64,000 nucleotides of DNA from Massospora cicadina (GCA_022478985.1 JAKSZP010002717.1:151919-215918); one strand, 5' to 3'; shown: positions 10,560 to 22,600, counted from the first letter of the stretch. Notes: generated by a model not told the origin, from the letters alone. A program made the numbers and translations.

Positions 10560-10790
10560 TAAAAATATTGCTTGGTAACACTATCGCTGGGGCTACCATG
10601 ACAGTTGACCCAAAATGCAATGGAATTGCACTGTACACTCCTTTAGAAACCATGTTTTCGCTCCAGTAGTCCCATACACCATATGATGTTCTACATCAGG
10701 TTTTAGTGTCAGCTTCGCCACTAACTTGGTGAAAACTATATTGACTGGAGCGCCCATATCTACTATAGCTTAAACCTGAGTTTTTCTACA
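10560..10790 (-). pseudogene. Protease of element C
   Basis: The minus strand reads AIVDMGAPVNIVFTKLVAKL, the retropepsin loop with DMG instead of DTG, continuing with LKPDVEHHMVYGTTG as in family members that carry a flap segment. The catalytic Asp is kept and the Thr is changed. It lies between gag and the dUTPase-like domain. Stops follow. Confidence 0.7.
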
Positions 10791-11239
10791 ACAATGTCAC
10801 AATAGGTGAATTCAGAATAAGAAGAATATTGACTGTTTCAGTAAATGAACATTTATGGGGTCTCATTTCCCAAGAAAGCTCATAATCCCCTCACTGATTT
10901 TAGGATACTCTCTGACAATAGCGTCTACTGGAAGGGCAATGTTTACACCTTTCAGGTAAGGTTAATCTGATGTGATATCTAGTTTTTCTGGAAAAGCTGG
11001 TCATATATTTGGCAGGCATATGGCTTTAGTTGCTCCTGAGGTCCCTCTTCTGCTGTAGACTTGGCTTGTGCTCATGCTCGTAGATTTACTCCTCCTACCG
11101 GCTGCTGATATAAAATTCTTTCACCATACTGAGGAACATCAGATGGAAATACTACAATTGGTTAGGGGGGACGTCTAGGTTGATATAGTGAAGGTAGAGA
11201 CCCCATCTCTACTTCGCTCCATCTTTTCCCTGGTAGTAT

Positions 11240-12690
11240 TGGTCCTGCTGTACATAGTGGACACAACGGTTGATCAACTTTGTGCAATATGACCAGGTTG
11301 GCCGCATTCTCAACAATTCACCACATAGGTTCTGCGTCCTTAGTTCTCATATGAATGTCCATGCAATTTTTTGTTGCCATTTGATGTAACCAGGGCCAGT
11401 TAGTAGGATGATTGCTGATTTTTGGAATATTTAGGTCTGGATTGGTAGTTAGGCTGCTGACAATTTTCATTAGCAGTACTAGAGCAAAAGGAAAACTTCT
11501 GAGGGTAACTTGGCTGAGGGCGAGGCATGCGATTATAACAAGGCTGGAGTTTAATAAGCGGAATCTGATCAGGACGGAAGCATTTCCACAAATAAGAGGG
11601 TCCAGTTATGGCAGCAGTGTATTTTCGCTCTGAATTGGGTGGAAGGAGGTTAGCAGATATATGGCGCAAGAACTGAAAATCTTTTTGAGCAGAGGGATGT
11701 TATCATCCAAAATTGGAGAAATAACATTGTAAAGCTCATAGTATGGCTTCACAGCGGAGGTCATTCCAATGCAAACGTTGGTTTCAACTAGAGAATCTGC
11801 TCTTATTAACCCATGGGTTTCTGCCATAAATCAATCTTCAAATGCAGTGAGGGTCTCATTAGATTAGAACCCAATGATAAGAAACTCGGCTTTATGCTGT
11901 GAAATCTTTGAAGTACCACCAAACAACTGCAACAAAGTTTCCTTTACTTCATGGTAAGTAACATAACTGCTTGAAAGGTAGCAGGTAACTTGGTCGGTGC
12001 TTTCAACATCCAAAGCAGCTATCAGAAATTCAACCTTTCACAAATCAAAGGCTCCTTCTATCAAAAATTCAAATTGTTTGAAGAGCCTATAGATGTTTCA
12101 ATTGCAGTTGAATGGGGTAGCTTTGTCAATGCAGACTTCCTCTGGCTGCTCATAACTGTGAGTCTTAAAAGTGTACTGCAGAGTAACCTGAGCCCCATAG
12201 CTAGGATTATGAAGAGAGGCTGGCTCAGAAAGCTCCACTGCTCTTAGAGTAGTGTAGGGCTCTTCAGCGGGCAGGACTGCCATTACCTGGGGGTTATATT
12301 GGTTTAAAACATAATCGTCCTCAGAGCAACCATCATGATTTGAGCAGCTCACTATAGTCACATATTTGTCATAAAAATTATTCTCAAGCGATCCAATGCT
12401 CTTCCACTTCCAACTGAGATTAAATTGAGTAAAAGGTAGGTGGTAACTTCAACTCTATGCAGTGTAGACATTCAGTAGCATCATATAATTAATTGGCGAG
12501 CTACCTGTTCTGTTGTACAAGTTATTTGCAGCTGACTAGCCACCATCTCAAGTTAAATCATTACTTTGTTGTGCTCCTGATGAAGTTCCTCTTGTTTTTT
12601 ATGCATGGCATCCACAACAAGTTTGAGTTCCGTGGTCTCAGCCAGCGCAGCTGTTCAGGATGATCCCCCTTTGGTGAAGACCATGATTGT
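11240..12690 (-). pseudogene. Gag of element C with zinc knuckle
   Basis: Minus-strand fragments run from a start MVFTKGGS near 12685 through 12098-12361 and 11606-11827 to a CCHC-like zinc knuckle C-x2-C-GQPGH-IAQS at about 11290-11335, whose last Cys is Ser. A helix KKQEELHQEHNKV lies near the N terminus, as in element B. Gag packages the RNA; the knuckle binds nucleic acid. Many stops are present. A 73-codon plus frame at 11412-11633 is a shadow. Confidence 0.7.
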
Positions 12691-12722
12691 GGAATAGGAA
12701 TTTTTTTTGATTATTCAATGGG

Positions 12723-12740
12723 TCCCCCATAGTGAGCACA
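12723..12740 (-). promoter_or_regulatory. Primer-binding site of element C
   Basis: The minus strand reads TGTGCTCACTATGGGGGA one base after the LTR, a mutated form of TGGTGCTCACTACAGGGG used by elements A and B. A second PBS-like block, TGGTCTTCACCAAAGGGGGA, lies at the gag start near 12685. Confidence 0.7.
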
Positions 12741-12741
12741 C

Positions 12742-13305
12742 TGTTATAACTTCAGAGGAATTTCGTGAGATACGCCAGGAAATTTTGCACAGGGTCAAAC
12801 CCATGAGAAATCAGACAGACGATTTTGAAGATCATTGGTCCTTGGACACACTTAAAAATATAATAAAAGATAAAGCTATTTGCCCCAGATGAATCTTTAT
12901 TTATTTAATATTTACAGCGGTTACTTGCTGTTCAGCTCTGACAAAACTAATAACAATCGTCCTCCTTCAATCTTATCTCTTGCTTATACCTCAGTGACTT
13001 TGGATGATACCATTTCCTCAGCTTAGCATTTCAGTTCTGTTGCATCTCATTAGTTCCAGCAGAATATGATATTCTCAATTCTCTATTTCCTTAGTTTGAG
13101 GCAATCTTAGTTTTTATTCATCAAATGTTGAAATCACCTTATCACCCTATTTGGAGATGATCCAATAATAACCCTTTTCTGACCCAAAATCGACTCAACT
13201 CAAGGCGCTCAAATATTCATAGAGACTATTTCATGGTTGGCGGAATCATTCCAATCTGCCGTAGCTATCTCAGGCTTATCATCCTGACATATCAGAATCT
13301 TAACA
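12742..13305 (-). repeat. 5' LTR of element C
   Basis: On the plus strand it starts TGTTATAAcTTCAGAGGAAT and ends AATCTTaACA, followed by the duplication GGCCT at 13306-13310. It differs from the left LTR at many sites, so C is old. Confidence 0.9.
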
Positions 13306-13505
13306 GGCCTGATTAACCAGTTGCCATGACATCAAATCAGTACATGTCATGGGGTATTTTGATGAGTTTGGGTTTAGGATGTGACACTCAAACAGTAGAA
13401 GGAGCTCGAAGAGCTTATGGAAGAGTTCAACGACATTTTAGTACTGGACTAATGATTATGGACTTTTCAAGGGTGAGCTCCATATAGAAGATACCAATAT
13501 CCTTT
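13306..13505 (+). pseudogene. Element D fragment leading into reverse transcriptase
   Basis: Resumes element D after C. The plus strand encodes ELEELMEEFNDILVLD, then a stop, then LWTFQGELHIEDTNI, aligning with EELEKVHTLLDKYSDIFSKL and HLKGWCHSIDVGDAYPI of element J. This is the region just before the RT palm. Element E interrupts it; the frame continues at 16544 with a sequence equivalent to J's RSKPYR. Confidence 0.65.
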
Positions 13506-13589
13506 GAGGTAAGCTGATAAGGGGATGGACACTACCAAAACTAAAATTAAAACTAAAATAACGCAACTAATTGATTCAAAGAAAAAGCT

Positions 13590-14003
13590 CAAATGGGCGG
13601 ATTGAATGAAATACTTCAAATGGAAACAAACAACCAGGTGGGCAGCGGAAACTGCTTATCCCTCCATGGTGGGATTGGGGGCTCATATTCAGCAGCAGCT
13701 TCCTCATCCCAGAGTAGGGTACATGCCAAGGCAGATAGCAAGGGCGTTGGGGCATTAGCAGCATGTGGTTCAATATCACTATTGATTGGTATTTCATGGA
13801 AATTGCCAGCTAGGAAAATGGAACTGATATATTTGGCTAAAGCTTTTTTAGCTTTAATGTGGGTATCTGGGAGTTTAACAAACGTGGCGATATTGGTTCA
13901 GGTAATCTTAGCTTTTGGATTCCGTGCTACAGTCACCACGTTCTGGATAGAAGCATTGTTATTTTTGTGCAATTGCTTCACTGTGATTCTACTCTTTGGG
14001 GTG
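13590..14003 (-). pseudogene. C-terminal part of ORF1-like protein, element E
   Basis: Minus-strand remnants on the 3' side of the nested LTR (for example LHKNNNASIQNVVTVARNPK and KALAKYISSIFLAGNFHEIP). They correspond to WFKKQWQLQNLDQKPA and LRKPFPCILSPF of element H at 62500-62671. No known domain was recognised. The large plus-strand frame at 13593-14207 runs antisense through this region and on into the LTR, so I do not call it a gene. Confidence 0.45.
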
Positions 14004-14008
14004 AGAGT

Positions 14009-15125
14009 TGTAAGTCCTGGGGAACGTCCTCTGGGTGTTGACCAGGCCATTTTCCTACTTCTGAGTAAGAAGGCACTGAAGAGCATGGCTGTACCCCTTA
14101 TTACTCAGGGCGATCTCGCTCACATAGTAGATGAGTGCTGGGTAACAGCTCTCCCACCTCAGATCCCATTTCCAGTACCCACACTAACCATAGCAGAACT
14201 GTTATGAGGAATCAGTGAAATCTGCGCCAAGATTGCCAAAATAAAATCGATCATAACCAATTTGAGCAGCAATCCGCCCAATGCTCAGATTTTAAATGGT
14301 CAAAAAGGTATGAAGACTGATCTATTGGCTGAAATGCCTGATGGTGGTGACTCAAATAACATGACAATCAGAAAAATCTCTCCTCCCAAATCTGGCAGGC
14401 ATCACCCCTGATGGGCAGCTTCCTGCTGAAAAATTGGGTGTTGCGCCCAATGAAATGCCATTGACTGAACGAATGGTTCAGCAACTGAGCACGGGCGGGT
14501 TGGGTGTCCCAAACCCGTTCCCAACCAAATGGGTCCACCCCTATGTGGGGTGGCCTTGGGGGATTCCCGCCGCTCATTGGGCTAAACGCCGTCATGCCAA
14601 CTGTTGGAAATGTAGTCAAGCTTTGGTTCAAGCATTTGAGGTTGAACTGACAGTGACTCGGCCCATCGCCAAATTTTGTGATGATTGTTCCCAAGGAACT
14701 AACCCACCCATTCCCAGATAATTTGCCAGTTAGGTAAATTTGAGGGACCCAATCCCAGCTTTATTTTCCCCAAAATGGACTACTATTTAATCAGTCACAT
14801 TGCACTGAGAAAATTGTTGGTTAATTTTTCTTTCCTAAATTTCCATTAAAAACTCTTCCTAAAAATTAGTTTTTACATGTTAAAATTAAGCCGCCTTATC
14901 CGCTGACATTCTTGTACCCCTCAGGGTTAATAGCCATGTGCATCTGGTAATTTATTTTGTGCCTATATGAAATTCTGGCTTACTAGCAGATATTAGTGGA
15001 ACTCCTTTCTGGTTCCATATTCGTTGTATTAGCAGCAGGGCCTCAGGAATTCTGGTTTGATGTTTGGATGCTCTGGCATCTGGGCTGGCAGGCCAGTCTA
15101 ATTCTTACTTGCTGTCCGCCTGACA
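14009..15125 (+). repeat. Solo LTR (1117 bp) inside element E
   Basis: Starts TGTAAGTCCTGGGGAACGTC and ends CGCCTGACA. Flanks AGAGT (14004-14008) and AGGGT (15126-15130) match at four of five bases. It is related to the LTRs of element I and to the solo LTR at 31154. Near its start it encodes GDLAHIVDECWVTALPP, the signature shared by the LTR group. No interior element remains, as expected after LTR-LTR recombination. Confidence 0.8.
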
Positions 15126-15175
15126 AGGGTTGAGGGTATAACTGGAGGAGCAATGCCTCCTGTGAGCATCGCCAC

Positions 15176-16437
15176 TTATTTGTTGACAGCATTGTGGAGG
15201 GGATGACAATCTGGTGTTGCAGCTGCTTTGAGTGCAAGCTGGTGGTCACTGCAAAATGATTTGGCATTTTGCTGTGGGGTATATAGACAAGGAGGGTATT
15301 TGAAATCCCATTCCGCATTAATGAACAACTCAATTTGCAGAGATGGTTCTTCAATGAGCTTACCTGATTCATCAATTTCAGCCAATAACTCCCATGGGTT
15401 CTGGTCATATTGAATTGTGGAATTGGCGTATGGTTGAGGTTTGGTTGATTCATGGGAGGAAGCATGAGGTTAAACTGGGGTCCAAGCCAGTGCTTGATTA
15501 AGGAATCATGTGTGGCACTGGGGCGAGAGGGAGGCTAATTATGGGCTGCAGGTGCTGCTGCAGCCTCAGGTTTTGGGGGAGGGGGAGGTAGGAATGTACC
15601 CCATGTCATAACTGGTGTGGGGTGGGCAGTGGATTGGAGGTCAGCAGATGAATAATCTGATCCATCAGAAGTGGCTAAGGAGGGGGCACTTGTATTTTGA
15701 GTGGTCCAACTTGAAACAGGTTGGACAGATTGTCCACCCGCCCTTGACACAGGCCCAAAACAGATGATCAGGGGCATAAGGAATAACAGTGTGGGGGAAT
15801 TGACACTGTGATTTTACTAAATTCAGAGCTTATCATGGCATACATCCAGGGACCAGCAAGGCGTGTGGCCCATTTGGGACCACAAATTGTAAGTTGGGGT
15901 GGAGCCATAGGCTGCCAAACTGTCCATCAGCTCCTGGTGGAGCACTTCAGGGGGAGGTGGTTGGACAACCCAGAAAAATGGACCACCAAAGTGGTGTCCG
16001 CTGGGAGCTGGGTCTGAATTGTTGGAAGAGGGGTACCCTGGAATATCAGGGGCACAGTTGCTGCAGTGGTGGCGTCAGCTTCACAGGGGAAGCTAAGATC
16101 AAAATACCCCTTATAGGGGCGGAAGTCAATAAAACAGGCTGGTGTCATCACCGCCTGTGCCATTTCTATAATGGCTTGGTCATGGTATGGGAAGAGTTTC
16201 CCATAATCAACCCTTAAGCCATAGCACATGTTGCTCCTGGGGAGCACCAGGGGGCAGCGAGGTACCACTTGGATAGAGTGAGGTTGGCGTCGAGATTCTT
16301 GGAAGGAATGAATCATCTCATGGGTTTAGAATGACTTGGTTACTAGTCCAAGCGCGTTTTCCTGCCAGATGGAAAATGGCGGGGGGATTTTCGCCACTGC
16401 CCCACACTGGAGCAGTTGGCGGAGAATCTGAGGACAT
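15176..16437 (-). pseudogene. ORF1-like nucleic-acid-binding protein of element E
   Basis: The best start is the minus ATG at 16435-16437 (MSSDSPPTAPVWGSG), because copy H has the matching SAPVWAAAKPN. A segment GLRVDYGKLFPY…FRPYKGYFDLSF (frame 15927-16316) resembles the RRM-like domain of LINE1 ORF1 (GVRVFLDIQQ…GWLDLSF). It is followed by a CCHC knuckle ICPTCFKLDHSKYKCP at about 15690-15732, and by EIDESGKLIEEPSLQIELF, matching EEVDESGNPVYDLAKATALE of H. Such proteins bind LINE RNA. At least two frame changes separate the parts. Confidence 0.6.
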
Positions 16438-16555
16438 TGGAGCAAAACTAAAACAGGCGATCAAAATTTACTTTCTTGTTAATTTGTGTAATTTTCTCGG
16501 AAAGTTACACCAATCAGAAATAATCCACAAATAGATACTAGTTCCAATATACTTT

Positions 16556-17300
16556 TTAAATCCAAACCCTACCACCACTTAAAGAATGGGACGACCTTGT
16601 AGCTCAAGAGCTAAACCAAATATCTGAAGCAAGGCTAATCATACTGTTGAAGTGTCTTTGGGCCACTCCTTTGTTACTTGTATGCAAAAAGGCTGCAACC
16701 CAATGAATAATCATGGACAACTGCCATTTTAATGAGATAACTAGAAAGGACCCTTACTTGTTCCCATGATCAATGTTACTATAAAATGCCTGAGTAGCTT
16801 AAAGTACTTTTAAGCAAAAACTCTGGCCAGCAGCTACTGGCAGATGGAGCTATCTCCAGAATATCAGGAGAAACTCACCCTGATCATTATTCAGGGGTTG
16901 TTAAATCCTGTAAGGATGCTACAGGAGCTCTGCAACGCCCCTGCCACCTTCCAGCACACTATGGAGCGCATCATTGGTGACCTCAAGTTATCTAGCTTGT
17001 TAGTATATCTCAACAAACATTACCATATAAAGCTGAACATTCCAAGAGCATCTATAGCACCTCTGAGAGGTCTTTACATGGCTGTGAGCATCTAATCTGA
17101 AGTTAAAATGGAGAAAGTGCACATTTCTCAAGAGATAGTTAGAGTTTCTTGGGCATGAGATCGACCTAGCAGAATTCAAGCCCCAAGGTGGGAATTTGAA
17201 AGAAATTGTGGCCATGGAGGCACCCAAGAGCATGAGGGATATCCAAGTGTTCCTTAGAATGGTGGGATATCACTGGAAGTTTTTTTTTAGTACTAGATGG
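16556..17300 (+). pseudogene. Reverse transcriptase of element D
   Basis: Plus-strand remnants: an FNEITRKDPY segment near 16725, MELSPEYQEKLTLI, LCNAPATFQHTMERIIGDLK and LSSLLVYLNKHY at 16844-17030, then MRDIQVFLRMVGYHWKFF near 17235. The NAPATFQ box is intact; the YxDD box is degraded to VYLNKH, removing both metal-binding Asp. It aligns with element J. A minus frame at 17000-17233 is a shadow. Confidence 0.75.
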
Positions 17301-17960
17301 TCCCAAATATCACTGGAAGTTCATCCCCCATTTTTCAGACTTAGCGTCACCACTCATATACCTTCTCATCAAGGAAAGAAATTTGAGTGGGGCCAGGAAC
17401 AGGAGCAGGCATTAGCAAAATAAAATGCAAGATTGGTAGAGGAGCTAATCTTGGCCTCCCCTGACCTAAACAAAACGTTTTACCTCAATACTGGCGCCAG
17501 TGACAGAACGTATCGCAAACTGGCACAATTAGATGAATATGGGGTGGACTACCTAAAGAAATTTATATTAAAGATTTTAAGCAGAGCATAGAAGAACTAC
17601 ACTGTTACTAAATAAGAGTTACTGTCAGTGATCCAAGAATTTTTACACTTTAGACCTCACTTTTATAAAGTCAACTTAAGGTAGTTATGGATCACATTTA
17701 ACTCCTATGGTTGAAGAAAATAAAGGTTCCCAATGTACACCTTTCCCTCTGGGCTGTAATACTTCAAGGCTATGATTTTGAGATCATAAAAAAGAAGAGG
17801 ACAAACACCTAAACGCTGATGGCTTATCAAAATTACCAGTGTTTTACTTACAAGCGCCAGAGAGCGATCAACTCTACAAAAAATTGTGTTAGAAAAAGAG
17901 GCATGGCAGGCTGAAACAAATAAAGTTAGTAGCGTCCTGAGAAGGTGTTCCAAAGACATC
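17301..17960 (+). pseudogene. RNase H region of element D
   Basis: GKKFEWGQEQEQALAK (the F.W..EQ.AF connection), then LILASPDLNKTFYLNTGASD (FILxTDAS equivalent, with the catalytic Asp position reading NTGAS), VDYLKKFI and ELLSVIQEFLHFRPHF. Together these give the order of Gypsy RNase H. Several stops interrupt it and the first catalytic Asp is lost. Confidence 0.65.
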
Positions 17961-18017
17961 TGGCGTGTTGATTGAACCCTAAAAAATATTCAAAACAAGT
18001 GGTACCCTTATATCAGT

Positions 18018-18900
18018 TCAGCGACCAAATGGATTTGTTGATGGAGGCCCATAAGCACTTAAGACATAAAAGATTTCAGAAAACGCCGGCATACCTGAAA
18101 GAGAGGTTCTACTAGGAATGTATGTCTGACAAAGTGCATCAAGCGTTAGAGTTGTGTATACCATTCTGAGTTTCCACCCACTGGAGAAATGCTTTGTGTT
18201 TATTTTAATCCCACCTACAGCACCTTTCAGCAATGTATCAATCGATTTTGTGAGACCTCTACTGACTGCCTCCAGCAAATCAAAGTTCAGCCTAGTAGCA
18301 ATTGACCACTTCAACAAGTGTGTGAGTCCTCCGCTTTTAAGACATACTATGAACTTCACTGCTTGCTTTCTTTACAAACAAGTTGTCATGAGACATGGAT
18401 GCCATCAAGTCATGATTTCAGATATTAGAAAGATTTTCATAAATGGATGCCATGAGAAAACTAATGGACATAGTGAGAGTGAAACAGAGTTTCCACCACT
18501 CCTTATACCCCACATTCTTATGGAAGTGTCAAGCAAATCAACAAAATCTTGGGAGGGATATTGAAGAAAATGTATCTCAATTACAGATAAAAATATGATC
18601 AGTTTGTGCCCTCAGCGGTGTTGGCTTATCAGTTGAGCCACCACTGAGTGATTTTGATGTCTTCTTTAAAAGCCCTGTATGGCAAGAAGAATCACTTCTG
18701 ACCCTACTAGCACCAATCATTACAGAAGACTAGAAGAATCTGATGCCTGGAAATTATCAACAGGATTTAGCCAATAAACTTATCATAAAATTGATTGAAA
18801 GCTTCAAGCAATATAGGGGTGACTATCTCTCAAAGTCAACAGGAGAGTCATAGATGAACTAGGTACTGGGGTTCAGCCTAGAGGACAAAGTTTTGTTCCA
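18018..18900 (+). pseudogene. Integrase of element D
   Basis: Frame 18154-18564 gives VSIDFVRPLLTASSKSKFSL, VAIDHFNKCV and VVMRHGCHQVMISDIRKIF. This is the integrase core with the first Asp (SIDF) and the second (SDIRKIF, usually SDxGxxF). The Glu motif is only faint near 18480-18560. Downstream to 18900 there are only short pieces. The opposite-strand frame 18018-18359 is a shadow. Confidence 0.75.
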
Positions 18901-19076
18901 TCATCTTTGTGGATTACAGCCTGAGAAGTTACAGATCATATGGACTGGAATTTCTATTGCTAACCAAAGAGAGGAGCTGAATACTCTATTCAGGATGACA
19001 ATACTAATATTTTGTTTAATAAAGTACATGCTCAGCACCCAAGGTCATTCCCCTGATCTCATCTTGTGAGGGGAAG

Positions 19077-19546
19077 TGTCATGTATTAAGCTGTGAGTGT
19101 ACCAGCAGATCATTCTCATCCAGTGGAATTAACTGAGGCCAACCATAAACTGAAAGAAATATGGGTGACTTACCTGTTGCAGATGGAGTTGGATGAGCCC
19201 CTTTTGTAGATGCAGGCAAGGCAAGATAATTACCCCATGATCAGAGTGACGTCATGTAAAATATTTTCCAACCTGACGCTTAAGAAGATTTACTTGATGA
19301 AAATGACAACGGCACTCAAGAACATTATAAAAATCAACCCCTTTTATATCAAATGGGGTCAAAATAATTTTTAACTTATCAATGATGAAGAGATGATTTG
19401 ACTATATAACCCTGATGGGAACAATCAAGGCTCTTTTCTGAATATTACCAAATTTGGACAATACCCAATTTTGAGAGTTTCTCAAAAAATGATGTGAAGT
19501 GCATCAAAGGAGCGCCATCATATGAACCAGATGCTGTCAGCATATT
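19077..19546 (+). repeat. 3' LTR of element D, first part
   Basis: A purine tract GTGAGGGGAAG (19066-19076) is followed by TGTCATGTATTAAG, the expected LTR start. LINE1 interrupts it at 19547. There is no 5' partner in the window, so the length is unknown. Confidence 0.6.
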
Positions 19547-19688
19547 TATATTTAAATTTAGATTTATTGCAAGGAAGGACAACCATGGGATGGACACTTC
19601 CAAATTTGACCCAAAAGAAACAAAACTTAGTAACAGGGAAGGCACCCCAAAGAAGCGATGCTATCTCTTGTTGCCAGCGGGAACGCCA

Positions 19689-22600
19689 CTATAGGGAGGG
19701 GGAGGGAACGTGTGAAGGGGCCGTAGCCACAATTGGACACGTGTGGAGGAAAGGGTCTGATTTGATGAACCAAACTGGGAACCAGGAGGAGACCAGCTGT
19801 TGGCGACGCGGTGGGAGGTTTTCAAACATCCACGCCTGAAAGTGGTCCACCAATTGAGACTGGAATCTGTGGACAGCTTCTGGGAGGGTGAGGGTGGAGC
19901 CTGTGATGGCATCCAAGACAATCGTGTGGATAGTACACATGGCGATTGCAATCACCAGAGCACTGAGGGAGGGTGGAAGGGGGGATCCCATTGATAAAGC
20001 AAACATATCTTTTGATAGACTGAAGGGATTTGTTTGATCCTGGCAAAGCAGACGTTGAACTTCGCGCCATATCACTTTAGAGGTAGGACACTTCTCTATG
20101 CGGTGGAACAGCGTTCCATACTGGCCACACACAACGCAGGATGAGTGTAAAGCGTTAGAGCGCTCAGCCGTATGGTACACCCACCTCAGGCAGCGCCCCA
20201 CATGGGAACGGATTTGAGGCTGCAACAGAGGATGGTGTGCGTATTTCCAAATAGTCTTCTGAGTCTCAATGGAGTAAGGGATGTCCATCATGTCCAGGTA
20301 GTCCACCCTGGATAGGACATGGGGCCGTGTGGTGATCACGCCATCTTGAATGGGTAACCCCTGTACCTCTTGTGTGAACTGAGGAGAGGGGCGGCCTCTC
20401 TGGGCTGTGTGTCCACTAATACTAGTTCTCCACTCAGCGCTCCACATGGAGAGGAGGGTCACTTTGTAGTGGGTTTTAGTACTGTGAGGACCTGTGGCTG
20501 ATGGGTGGGAAGCCAGGTATTTCATCAAGGAGTGAGGGTTCGATGGATTGTTAAGGCCCAAGGCGCGGGAGAAGTTGGAGTGGGCCGCGCGGGACCAGTG
20601 TTGGGATGGGAGTGTAGGAGTGGTGACGGCCGCTATCCAGGTACCCAGGATCTTGGCAGCATGGGCTCTGAAGTCAAGCAGGCCCATGCCACCATGATGA
20701 TGAGGGCCAAACATGACCTCTAGCCGTACTGGTGGTGGGCGGCCTGACCAAAGCCATCCTTGCAGAAGGGCATACAAGGATTTGAAAAAGCCTGAGGAGA
20801 AGGGGATGGCGTGGGCTCCAAACCAGATTTTGGAGAGGAGCATAGAGTTGGCTAAAACAACCCTTCCAGTAAGGGAAGTAGGGTGGGCTCTGAGGGAGGC
20901 GATGCGCTTCATCATGTTGTCTAGAATACGACTTTCCATTACTGCTGATGCATACCCGCCTGCCTCCACCCACACACCCAGATGGCGGACAGGCCCTATG
21001 GTAGGGCGTGGCATGAAGGGGAGCACTGTGGGGCAGTGTGGGGTGAGCAGGGAGGGCGAGCACGTGTGCGAGCAGATGGGCTGGGCTGGGCACTGGGCAC
21101 TGGGGCCCAGCAAGTTTGATACTGACCAAGGATGATAATTTTGGTTTTGGAAGCATTCAGTGCAGCATTACTTACCCGGGAATACTCCTGGATTAGAGCT
21201 TCAAGCGCGCGTGCATCTTTATTATTAGACACCCCAACCACACAGTCATCTGCAAACGCCATCATCTTGACTGGGGCTTGGCCTGGTATATGGACCCCAG
21301 TGAGATGGGCATTCACGTTTCAAAGTAGTGGGTCAAGGCTGAAGTTGTATAAGAGTGGGCTGAGGGGGTCTTCTTGTCGTAAGCCCCTTTGAGGGTGGAC
21401 TACTTCTGTTAGGAAGCCGGGGCCACGCACTGCCATTGTTGCAGATTCCGTGAGCAACATTACCCAGTTGATGAAGTGAGGGGGTAAGCGGAATTGATGG
21501 AGGCAGGCCCTGAGGTATTCCCAGTTTACTCTATCATAGGCCTTCTGTTGGTCCAAGAATACAAGTGCCCCAGAGGCTGTGGACTGGCATGCGTTAGCCA
21601 CAGAGTGCACGTTGTCCCAAATCGACCTTCTGGGTATGAAACCGAAATGTTATAGGGAGATGGTGGCAGATGCTACAGTCCCTAAACGGTTAGCCATGAT
21701 TTTAGTTAAAATTTTTGTATCCGTGTTAGTTAAAGAAATGGGGCGCCAGTTGGCTAAGTCTAGCTTGTCCCCTTTCTTGAAGAGTGTGATGGTGAAGGCC
21801 TCTTGTCCTCCTGGTAGGAGGCGCGTTTTCAGAAGGCTCTGGTTAATGGAGGCAAGCAGCAGTGGGGATATATATTTGAAGTACTTTTTGTAGAATTCAT
21901 ATGGAATGCCATCTGGGCCTGGGCATTTCTGATTTGGTGCACCGTGGATGGCTGTCCAGAGTTCATTCAGAGTAATCAAATTCATTAATTCCGGGTATCA
22001 GGAAATGGTGCAGATGTGGGTTTGGCCAAAAAATTTTGCCACTTTAGCCGGCTGAATTGGATCAGATTGGTATACCTCAGATTTATACTTTTGTATTTCA
22101 ATTGCCACTTCAGCTGGCATATCCGTGACAGAATCATCCGATCTCTGCACCTGTGTGCAGGCCACACTCTGGCATGGTGCAAAGAATTTTTTTAAAAAGA
22201 TAATTGGTGCAGCTGTTTCCCTCTGTAATGCGTTTGGCACTGTACTGAACACAAACCCAATGTTTGTGTTGCCTTTTGAGTGCGTTGAGGTGGGCAGCTG
22301 CCTCCGCCCACTTCCAGCCCCATGCAGGGCTGTATCCTGTGGCTGGGATGTTGGACTCCAGGTGTGCCAACTCTGCCAGAGTGCGCGAAATGATGGCTGA
22401 TATGGCTCGTGAGTGTCAGGAGGAGAGGTGGCGAGAGTGGTGGATGGTATCCTTTTTGAAGGCTGACCATGTGGAAATTGGGTCCGCACAAAACAGTGTA
22501 AGAAACTCTTTTGCCCAAGTTGCTGATTCCACCCAAGTGGAAAATCCTGGCGACGCAAGTTCAGGAGGGTGGAGTTTGCACCAATGTGGGGCCTTAGCCA

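Larger units (their letters stand above)
3618..13305 (-). mobile_element. Complete Ty3/Gypsy element C, nested in D
   Basis: Two LTRs in direct orientation (3618-4177, 560 bp; 12742-13305, 564 bp) bound a 9.7-kb unit flanked by the exact duplication GGCCT (3613-3617 and 13306-13310). Removing nested element A leaves about 6.5 kb, a normal Gypsy length. On the minus strand the order is LTR, PBS, gag with zinc knuckle, protease, dUTPase-like domain, RT, RNase H, integrase, polypurine tract, LTR; integrase after RNase H places it in Ty3/Gypsy. Every domain has stops, and several catalytic residues are replaced. Confidence 0.9.
13506..16543 (-). mobile_element. ORF1-only LINE derivative E, nested in D
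   Basis: Bounded by the duplication CCAATATcCTTT (13494-13505) and CCAATATaCTTT (16544-16555). Without its nested solo LTR it is about 1.92 kb, close to F (1.95 kb) and H (1.87 kb). The left, 3' end carries the tail shared with the LINEs (plus strand GAGGTAAGCTGATAAGGGGA). It encodes a LINE ORF1-like protein with a CCHC knuckle but no endonuclease or RT. It therefore resembles half-LINE elements that depend on a full LINE. Confidence 0.75.

Noticed and set aside
13593..14207. 204-codon plus-strand frame
   Set aside because: It runs antisense through the C-terminal remnant of element E and crosses the boundary into the solo LTR at 14009, so it cannot be one ancestral gene.
20674..21156. Overlapping minus and plus frames around 20.7-21.1 kb
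   Set aside because: Shadows of the LINE1 ORF2 frame, which carries the thumb and zinc motif.
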